From: Trichosporon coremiiforme
Lineage: Eukaryota; Basidiomycota; Tremellomycetes; Trichosporonales; Trichosporonaceae
NCBI GenBank assembly: GCA_039545355.1
Contig: BCJJ01000003.1
Coordinates: 620,001 to 684,000 of the forward strand
Length of the DNA stretch: 64,000 nt
Reading direction: 5' to 3'
In this document: piece after piece, positions 56,240 through 64,000 of the stretch
How the letters are laid out: the number at the start of each line of letters is the position of its first letter
Numbering within the stretch: the stretch's first letter is position 1
Program-made: the position numbers and the translations under genes
The notes under the pieces: model-generated
The model's database searches: none
What the model was told of the DNA's origin: nothing
What the model saw: the letters and a program-made list of their open reading frames with translations, nothing else

Positions 56240-56812
56240 GGTGGTCAGAGAAGGTTGTCGGAGAGGGTGGAGGAAGACTTTCGCGTGAGGATGAGGAGCT
56301 CAGAGGTGTCGCTGACCGACTGTTGTTGACAACCAGCTCTGTGCGCAACTTTCTTTGCTGAATTGTTTCTGAGTCGCGGCGATAAGATAGAGGTCGGATA
56401 TCAGAGATAGATGGGTCGAGATATGGGAGGCAGGCGAGCTGAGAGGGTGACGGAGAGAAAACGGTGCGAAATCTCGGGCGTTGGCCGGTGGCGGCGAGGA
56501 GAGTCGAACGCCTATCCCTTGAGAGATTTAGCTCCGCTCCTTAATTCTTCATGCACTTCCTTTGTTGTCATTTGAACAACGCGTGGGGGTGTTGATTATT
56601 GCAGTGCGAATACTCCCGCCTCCACCATCAATTAGGAACGCGCCGAACATTAGCAAGTGACAGCCCACGCGATCAGCGCATGGTAACTTGTTGATCTTCG
56701 AGCCCAATTACTTCACCGCCTCGCGTCCTCCACATTACTCATTCACCACAAGGGAGGAGCTGGTTGCGCTCCCATCATCAACCCAGGTCCCTTGTCATCC
56801 ACCGCTGTCACA
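56240..56812. other. Shared promoter of BRF1 and UBA2
   Basis: About 570 nt. It includes a TFIIIC B-box-like GTTCGACTC on the minus strand (56501-56509) within a stretch (about 56487-56560) that resembles the 3' half of a tRNA. Confidence 0.5.
56487..56560 (-). pseudogene. Degenerate tRNA-like 3' half with B box
   Basis: Read on minus: TTAAGGAGCGGAGC resembles the end of a D arm and anticodon arm, then a long variable-arm-like stretch, then GTTCGACTC (B box) in a T arm with one mismatch, then CGCCGCC-A as a possible acceptor 3' strand. The matching 5' acceptor strand GGCGGCG is absent and the anticodon loop lacks T33, so it cannot be a working tRNA. Serine-type class II origin is the best guess. 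Confidence 0.35.
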
Positions 56813-59064
56813 ATGGGACGCTTATCGCACACTGAGGCTCTTCTCGGTCCGGAGCTCTTCAAGAAGGTCCGCACGACCCCGATCCTGGTCGTCGGCGCTG
56901 GAGGAATTGGTTGCGAGCTGCGTGAGTGACAGCTGTCTGAAGCGGCTGATTATCATAGCTGACATTTCCCAGTGAAGAACCTCGTTCTGGTCGGATTCAG
57001 CAACATTGAGATCGTACGTGTCATTGACCTGCTAGGCGATGAAGGCACCACGTCGCCTGGAGTCGCTGCTAACACTACAGATTGACCTCGACACGATTGA
57101 CCTGTCGAACCTCAATCGCCAGTTCCTCTTCCGCAAGCCAGACATCTCGAAGTCGAAGGCTCTCGTGGCTGCCGCAACGGCTCGCCACTTCAACCCGTCT
57201 TCTGGCATCGAGATCCACGCCCGTCACGGAAACGTGAAGGAGGCGTCGAATGACATCGAGTGGATCTCCAAGTTCGGTCTCGTGATGAACGCCCTCGACA
57301 ACATGGGTGGGTTCAGTTGGTCCGCGTAGGAAGCTGACGGCAGACGCAAGGAGGCATGTCAACAAGTTGTGTCAGGCGGCCAACGTCCCGCTGGTCGAGT
57401 CCGGAACGGCTGGCTACCTTGGACAAGCTACGCCCATTGTTCACGTAGGTGAAACTGTGCACGTAATGCTGACTGGCAGGACAAGACCGAGTGCTACGAC
57501 TGCGTCTACAAGCCTGCGCCCAAGTCCTTCCCAGTGTGCACCATCCGTTCCACCCCCAGCGAGCCCATCCACTGTATCGTGTGGGGCAAGAGCTACCTCT
57601 TTGGCAAGCTCTTTGGAGAGGACGATGAGGCCGTCGACGAGGCTGAGCTTGACAAGGCAAAGGAGGAGGGCGAGAATGGTGAGTTAAGCGACGTACAACG
57701 TGAACTGACCTCGACAGCGGAGGAGATCGAGAATTTGAAGAAGGAAGCGGCTGCGTTCCGAGAGGTGCGCCGTCTGCTCGGCGAAGAGGACGGGCCGCAG
57801 CGAGTCTTCCGGAAAGTGAGCTTTCGTGCGCTTCCGGTCAACTGACGCCAGGTCTTCCACGACGACATCAACCGTCTGCTGGCCATGGAGGACATGTGGA
57901 AGGTCCCGGGGCGTGTCAAGCCCGTGCCCTTGGATTATGAAGGCATCATGGACGGCACTTTTGTCGCGCCGCCTCCTCGCGCGCCCGCCCAGACTGCTCC
58001 CCCCGCCAGTACCGCCAACGGTGCGTCGTCATCCGCGAAGTTGAAGGATCAAAAGGAGCTCTCGCTGAAGGAGAACCTCGAGCTGTTCATCGACAGCTGC
58101 AAGCGTCTTTCGGCTCGCGCCATCGCCAACCCGGACGTCATCCTTTCCTTCGACAAGGACGACGATGACACTCTAGACTTTGTTCTTGCTGTTGCCAACC
58201 TTCGTGCGACGGCTTACGCTATTCCCACGCGTACCCGCTTCCAGGTCAAGGGTAAGCTTACTAACGCAGTAAAGCAGTAAGAGCTGACCCCCAGAAATTG
58301 CCGGCAACATCATTCCTGCCATCGCCACGACGAACGCTGTCATCGCAGGCATGGTCGTTATGCAGGCTCTGCAGCTGCTCGTTCGCAACGAGTCCACCGT
58401 CTACAAGCGTCACTACCTCGGTCCTATCCCTATCAAGCCCATTGGCAACGAGACCGCGGAGGGCCCCAATCCCAACTGCTCCGTCTGTCGCGACATTTAC
58501 ATCCCCTTCAAGGTCGACGTCAACAAGTGCACTCTTGGCGAGTTTGTCAACGACGTCGTCAAGAAGTGGCTGGTTCCTGGGCTGTCCGGCGATGACGATG
58601 AGCTCGAGGTCAGTATTCTTGAGGGCGGTCGCATCCTCGCCGACCCTGACTTTGAGGACAATTTTGAGAGGACACTGGGGGAGCTCGGCCTGGAGCGGAA
58701 CAAGATGATCACGGTTCTTGATGAGGACGATAAGTACCGACCAATCCAGTTCTGCATTTTAGAGCCGTAAGTTTCGCAGAGCTTTCCATAACTGACCAGC
58801 AGGAGCCCGGACGCGCAGGGTAACTACACTCTGCCGGAGCAGCCGCCTGCTATCCCGGAGCGACCGCCGAAGGCGAAGGAGGACGCAGAGTCGGAGGACG
58901 AGGACGATATCGCGGTGCTGACTGCGCCGCCGTCAAAGTTCCCGTCGCCTGCGCCGGAGGGTCAGACCATCAAGCGGAAACGCTCGGCTGCCGAGGGGGA
59001 GGAGGCGCCGGCGAAAAAGACGCGGACGGGCACGGGTGCGGAGGACGCCATCGAGCTCGATTAG
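56813..59064 (+). CDS. UBA2: SUMO-activating enzyme subunit Uba2
   Basis: Nine exons: 56813-56921, 56973-57013, 57081-57306, 57344-57444, 57480-57678, 57718-57815, 57852-58251, 58295-58766 and 58803-59064; 635 aa. The nucleotide-binding motif is [17 protein letters not shown], followed by [17 protein letters not shown]. The catalytic cysteine is C179 in [10 protein letters not shown]. Zinc ligands come in two pairs, ECYDC (164, 167) and NCSVC, as in human UBA2. A ubiquitin-like domain follows ([19 protein letters not shown]), then a disordered tail with a likely nuclear signal ([11 protein letters not shown]). Uba2 with Aos1 activates SUMO by adenylation and thioester formation in the nucleus. 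All key residues are present. Confidence 0.97.
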
Positions 59065-59148
59065 AGCCTAAATATCTATGTAGAATATACAACACAATAT
59101 AGCATCTCATGACTTCTGATCTCGTCTATTGTAATACCGAACGGCGGT

Positions 59149-59872
59149 CTATTGTGGGCGACCGGACTCCCACTGTAGGCCGTCGATCCTGCTCGCGCAG
59201 TTCTGCATGACCTTCATGGCATCCTGGAAGTTGAGCTCTCCGCGTTGAGCGACGGGGTTCAGTGGACGAGCGGGCTGTAGCTGGACAAGGAAAGGTTCTG
59301 TTGACTGGGCAGTGGGCTTCTCGTCCGGTCCGAAGACGCGGGTGATCGTGAGATGCAGAGTCGAGGCGTGGCCGGGAATCGGCATGTGGAACAGGTGTCC
59401 CATCCTTGAGATGGTGTGCGTGTGCCTGTGGTCAGCTAAAATGGACAGCACTCAGCTGCACGTACTTGAATCCCATCGTCTGGATGAACTCCTCGATCTC
59501 CTCGCGGGAGCTCAGTCCCATGGTCTCGAGACCAGTCTGCGCTCGCACCATCATGTCCTGGTACTCGCGGCCGTTCAGCGGATTACTGACCCAGGTCATC
59601 GAGTACTCCCACGTCTCCTGCGGGACGCTTGTTTCAACAGCCGGCCATCGCGGCTGGGGTGCCGGACGGCGCTTCTTCAGCCTGCGGGCGCGCAACCGCA
59701 GGACTCGCGTCTGATTCGGGATCACGGGGTTGGTCGCGGCATAGAAGTCGTCGCGGATGTGGTACGGCTCGGTGTGGAGGCACTGAAGGCTGATACGGGC
59801 GACGTACAGCTCCAAGTTCTCGGCCGGCAGTAGCGCGAAGAGGCTCGGCACGAGCTGCGCCTGGTTCGACAT
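59149..59872 (-). CDS. MED18: Mediator head subunit Med18
   Basis: Two exons: 59872-59466 and 59425-59149; 227 aa. The order of elements follows Med18: an N-terminal beta-sheet segment (ENLELYVARISLQCLHTEPY), the internal LRLRARR, an acidic helix ending EEFIQTMGFK, then TISRMGHLFHMP and a strand LHLTITRVFG, and a C-terminal helix MKVMQNCASRIDGLQ. The human protein has the parallel LRARR, MEMGFR, GHLFRKG and IMVYKIF elements. Med18 sits in the Mediator head and contacts RNA polymerase II and Med20. The gene is convergent with UBA2, with only ~85 nt between stops. Sequence divergence leaves some doubt. Confidence 0.8.
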
Positions 59873-60021
59873 GGTGGATGGAGGTGCGAGGTGTCAACAT
59901 TGCAGAGCCGCCGTTCACCGTACAGACGCCGTTCCTGAAAGTGGAGGTGCGGAACCAAAAAGTCTATAGTGTTCTACTCGAGGTGGCGACGATGTCATAG
60001 TTTGGCTCCAGACTGTCCACC

Positions 60022-61198
60022 ATGCTGCGTACTCTGGGAACCCGACTGCCCAGGAGGCTGCCAGCGCTGCAAACGGCGGCGTTTCGGCCGCTGTCTGCCT
60101 CCGCGCCGAGATTCGACCTCAAGGAGCCCGAGGGCATCGAGGAGCTCATCGCGCCCCGGGAAAAGGTCGAGAGACTCCGGAAAGAGATGGAGGCCAAGTA
60201 CGGCGACAAGCTGAAGAACAAGGTCAAGGCGTGAGTGCTATGAGGTATTCATTTGAGCTGACATCAGCGAGGGACTCAGCAGCCTTGACCAGCTGAAGGA
60301 AAAGGTCCAGGCGCCGAGCCTCCAAGCCAAGCTCAAGGCGAAGAAGTACGCCGAGGAGGAAGCCAAGCGGGCGGAGGAGCTGCGCAAGGCTTCCGCAGCC
60401 GAGGCCGAGCAGAGTGCCGCCGACGAGGCTGCCAACCGCGAGGAGCGCATTCAGGAGCGACAGCGTCAGGCGCAGGCCGCCGGCGACCGCTCTGGAGTCA
60501 AGCCCCTTGCCTCGATCATCAACATGCCCCTTCTCCTCATGACGCCTCACACGAAGGAGCAGATCGGCAGCATCTGGAATGCCTACCACACGACACACAA
60601 GACACTTGCTCCGTCGTACCTCTCGGCTTCCCTCCCGCTGTCGACGTACGAGAGCATGATCGCCGTTGCCAAGCAGCACCCGCAGTTCGTCCTCCCCCTT
60701 CCCCGCCAGACGGAGGACGGAAAGGAGGGCTGGGAGATGTTCTTCATGCAGTGGCTCTTCCACCAGACGCCGTCCTCGCCCCCGACCGCAGACAAGAAGG
60801 GCAACGAGCCCCTTCCCCCGATTGCCAGCGTCATCTTCACGCCCCTCGAGGAGTTCAAGGTTGCGGGCGAGTGGGCCCAACCATACCTCACGCTCACCTT
60901 CTACCCGGACTTTGGCAAGACGCACGACCTGCTGCTGATGCGTGGCGAGATTGCGGCGCACTCGACGAACGGCCCGCCCGAGGCGAATAACAACCCCGGC
61001 TTCCTGCTCGGCCAGCAGGAGGCGCAGCTCCTCGCCATGGCGCTGCAGCGCTTCTACTGCTCCGAGCTTGAGCCGCCCAGCGAGGTCAGCATCGACAAAG
61101 ACAACCGCCTCGCGCGCCGCCAGACGCTCAAGGACTTTGTTGAGCGCCCCGAGGAGTGGAACTGGCAGAACCTCATCGACCAGGCGTACAGCGCATAG
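60022..61198 (+). CDS. ATP11: Mitochondrial F1-ATPase assembly factor Atp11
   Basis: Two exons: 60022-60230 and 60268-61198; 379 aa. The N-terminus MLRTLGTRLPRRLPALQTAA is Arg-rich without acidic residues, a typical mitochondrial presequence. A charged helical region follows (KAKKYAEEEAKRAEELRKAS). The conserved domain runs from GVKPLASIINMPLL and IGSIWNAYHTTHKTL through WEMFFMQWLFHQ and VIFTPLEEFKVAGEWAQPYL to LTFYPDFGKTHDLLLMRGEI and the C-terminal QRFYCSELEPP. Atp11 binds the free beta subunit and prevents its aggregation during F1 assembly in the matrix. The start is clear from the presequence. Confidence 0.95.
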
Positions 61199-61576
61199 AT
61201 AGATCAGAAGTGTAATGCATCGAATCGAAAGCATCCCCCGTGTTCATGTGTTCCATGTGTTCGGCGACCATGGCGCGAGACCTGGCGCAAGTAAGCGACG
61301 CGCCTTGCGTGCTGATTGCGCCTCACGCGTCGCATTAGCTTTTCTCACTCTTTTCGGCAATCAAAACCTAATCGGGTCTCAGGCGATTAAGGATGGTATT
61401 ACATTTGCTCCCACACCGCCAGGGCAGGACGCCATACCGCGTCCTAACATCCCAAGTGAGCCAGACTGAAAGTCGCGAATGGACCAGGTCGTCGCCGCTC
61501 ACCAACTTTAGAGTTGCATCATCTGCCCACCTTTGACGGACACCACAGCTATCGAGCAATCCTTTGGTCATGGATC
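61199..61576. other. Intergenic region
   Basis: About 380 nt between two plus-strand genes. No feature recognised. Confidence 0.5.
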
Positions 61577-64000
61577 ATGCCCAACACTCCGGACCCACCC
61601 CCGGAAGCGGGTCCTTCTAAGCAGCCGGCTTACTCCAAGCAAACCTACGGATCGAAGCTTCCGTACTCTCCGAGCGATGATGAGCTCGAAAGCGAACCAT
61701 CAGACGGGGAGTGGCCCGACGAAGAGTTCGAGGTCGGTGAGTATTGACTGTTGCCTACGCTTGAGCATCCGCTGATCTGCACAGACGCCATCAAATGGGC
61801 CAAGTATATGGACTCGAGCAAGACGCGTGTGGACGGATGGAGGGGTTGGCACTACGGTGTCATGGTGAGTACCGGAGCGAAGGACAAGCTGACAAACAGT
61901 GGAAGAACTACCTGAAAAGCGGATCAGACACGTAAGGAGCGAGCTGAATGGCTGCTGACTACGGACAGTGTTGAGGGCTGCAAGCAGTTCTTGGACGAAA
62001 ATGGCAGAGCCCCGCTCTTGAAGGAGTGAGTGAGAATGCGGAGTGGTTATGCTGACGCCATCAGGTTCTGGACCGCGAATGGAATCAAAGTTCTCAACAT
62101 GGAGCCAGCGGGAAACAAGATGCCCAAAAAGGAGTGGGATTGTGACGATGGCCTGATGAGTGAGGTACGGGAAGCACTTTCATAACTGACCTTGTGCAGC
62201 GCGACGTCTCAAGGAGACGAACCCGCGTCGTGACTTTGCTGCGTTCAAACGCCGGCAGAAGGCTGAGAAGGAAGGCCGTCCAATACGGAAAGGTGATTCA
62301 GACTATTACATCCGTAAGAAACGGCGTGCTCTCAAGGCTAAGAGGAAAGCAGAGGAGGAGGGGGGCATGCGACCAGCTAAAGCGAAGAGCAAGGATGCCA
62401 GCGCCAGGGCTGCGGCGAAGGGAAAGCAGAAGCGGGTAGTGGAGAGCGAGAGCAGCAGCGGTGAAGAGCCGCTCAGCGCTTCAGCACCGCTGGCAGTCAA
62501 AGCTCGCCTGCGCGAGTTGGAGAGGCGGCGCTCCAGCAATGCGAGCAAGTCCCCCGCTGAGGCAAAGAAAGCGTCTAAGCCGAAGGACCCGTCGCCGCAG
62601 TCCATGGCCCCGCCGTCAGTACCAACGCCCACCAGAACAGTACCGCCGATTCAGACATCACGGCCCTCGCCCGCTCCTTCTTTCGACTCGTTATTCGACG
62701 ACGGACCAGCCAGCCAGGGGACGCCCACGAAGCGGAGGCCATCCGCTTCTCCGGTCAACTCTGCGACGTCAAGTGTCCCGAAGTCGGCGAGCCCCCACAA
62801 GAACGCAGCAAGCACCCCTATCTTCGCGGCCGACCCAAATGTCTTTGGCCCTGATCCCACTATCTTCGAAGTCTCCTCATCTCCACCCGAAGAGTTTCCT
62901 GCTATGCCCGCCGGCGACGCTCCCACTCCACTTTTCGCCCCTGGCCCCAACCAATTCTCGTATGACACCCCGACGCTGGCACCGTTCGACAACGGTGATG
63001 CCGACGAAGCGATGGACGTGGAGGACGCCCTGCTGGTGTCGCCCAGCACTGAGTCCGCTGAGTTTGGGGCGCATGATGTCAAGCCAACAGTGCCTCCGGT
63101 TGAGGTCACCAAAACACCGGTCAGAACAGGTACCAGCAGCTCGTCGCCTATAGTCATTGATTCGCCGGACTCAGATACGGGGAAGAAGGACACCTTGGCT
63201 GCTCCGGATCTCGTGGTCATCTCCGCTACACCGGGAAACTCCCAGGCCAGCAGAGCACAATCATCGTCTCCGCCAGGATCTCCAGGACGCAAGCTCTCTG
63301 TCCCCGGGCCCGCAGATGTCAACAGAGCCTGCTCTCAAAGAGTCGGAGTCGTCCACCACACCTCCATCCACCTCTACTTCGGCTCAGCGTACGCCCAGCG
63401 CTACGAGCAAGGATACTGCGAATAAGCCGACCGGGCTTGCAGTTGTGACCCAGCCTCCTCAGAAGCTGATGGCCGCCGAGAAGCCTGCCGAGAAGCTGTC
63501 CCCAGCGAAGCGACCAAAATATGAGCAGCCGAAGCGGATTGTCACCATCGACATGCCGGTCGACACGAACAGGTTCAAATCGCTCAAGAACATGTCGTTC
63601 AAGAAGAACCCTACTGCAAAGACCGCGACCGCCAGTTCCGTCTCAGCTGCGCCACAGCCTCCTGAGCCGGTGACCTCTGGGCTGCAGGCTGGGGGAACCA
63701 ACACCCGGTCGTGGACACCCGCGCCAGCCCCGCCCTTCGGTTTCAGGCAGGTGGGAACTGCCCCGGGTGAGACTGCGCCTGTTCATGGTTTACCTGCCAG
63801 GCCGCAAGTGGTCAATGCTGGCGACAATGTCCATCCCAGCAGGCGCGTGAAGGTTCCTGGAACAGCGGCTTCGAGGACAGGCATTCACTCTTACGAGGCA
63901 GGCAACGGATCGCCATTGCCAGGAGCCAGCGGTAGCAGGTCACCATACGGAGGCAATGGCAGGTCGCCACACAACGGCAACCGGTCACCGTACGGTGGCA
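61577..64000 (+). CDS. Unknown protein with conserved N-terminus (3' partial)
   Basis: Exons 61577-61736, 61785-61864, 61900-61931, 61969-62025, 62065-62159 and 62200 onward; the gene runs off the right edge. The N-terminal ~200 residues look folded: AIKWAKYMDSSKTRVDGWRG, YGVMWKNYLKSGSD, then GCKQFLDENGRAPLLKEFWT and a basic helix (RRQKAEKEGRPIRKG). The rest is disordered, Ser/Pro-rich and basic, probably nuclear. The first frame ends at 63425, but a second open frame takes over from about 63318 (STEPALKESESSTTPPSTS) and stays open to the edge, ending in RSPYGG/RSPHNG repeats. An intron or a one-base shift must link the two. No domain recognised; ATG 61577 is the first in frame with the conserved part. 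Confidence 0.7.

Overview
The window looks like nuclear DNA of a basidiomycete yeast, most likely in the Tremellomycetes (Trichosporonales-like). Lineage is inferred from gene style, not from a search. Almost every gene is cut by several short introns (about 35-60 nt) with GTGAGT-type donors and a CTGAC or CTAAC branch motif a few bases before the acceptor AG. The DNA is GC-rich by eye, and the proteins are fungal: a paxillin-like LIM protein, BRF1, UBA2, U2A', a Cdc3-type septin, ATP11 and a CCC2-type copper ATPase. No rRNA, CRISPR array or complete mobile element was seen.

Layout. 1-7.7 kb: 3' part of a LIM-domain gene, an AtuA-family (DUF1446) gene, and a fused PhyH-HD oxygenase whose HD half carries the residues and spacing of the phosphonate-cleaving enzyme PhnZ. 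7.7-16.9 kb: sparse, with a repeat cluster, tRNA-Ile(AAU), a small secreted protein, a stand-alone intron-containing Gag-like gene, a 66-residue coiled-coil gene whose start codon is split by an intron, and an unknown nuclear-looking gene. 17-22.3 kb: an MFS transporter, a LURP1-like protein and two low-complexity proteins. 22.3-26 kb: no gene recognised. 26-28.1 kb: an amino-acid transporter. 29.3-31.5 kb: an unusual transcription unit with more than 20 mini-introns in about 2 kb, followed by tRNA-Phe(GAA). 31.9-43.6 kb: a VIT/vWA protein, a Dal5-type MFS carrier, the copper ATPase and an SHB17-like phosphatase, all on the minus strand. 45 kb: tRNA-Leu(UAA). 46.3-53.2 kb: a GPI-type secreted protein, a membrane-anchored acyl-protein thioesterase, U2A' and the septin. 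54-64 kb: BRF1 and UBA2 (divergent), MED18, ATP11, and an unknown gene running off the end.

The genes do not form one pathway; most are ordinary housekeeping genes. BRF1, UBA2, MED18, U2A' and ATP11 form a compact block. The accessory parts hold the interesting material. The strongest leads are the mini-intron-dense locus with its uniform G(T/C)AGCT donors, and the PhyH-PhnZ-like fusion with a cluster of ATAAGGCA sites upstream. Next come the lone Gag-like gene, the split start codon, and a TFIIIC B-box-like site in the promoter between BRF1 and UBA2.

Exon boundaries were assigned by hand from splice signals and reading-frame continuity. For each gene with listed exons, the exon lengths add up to an open frame.
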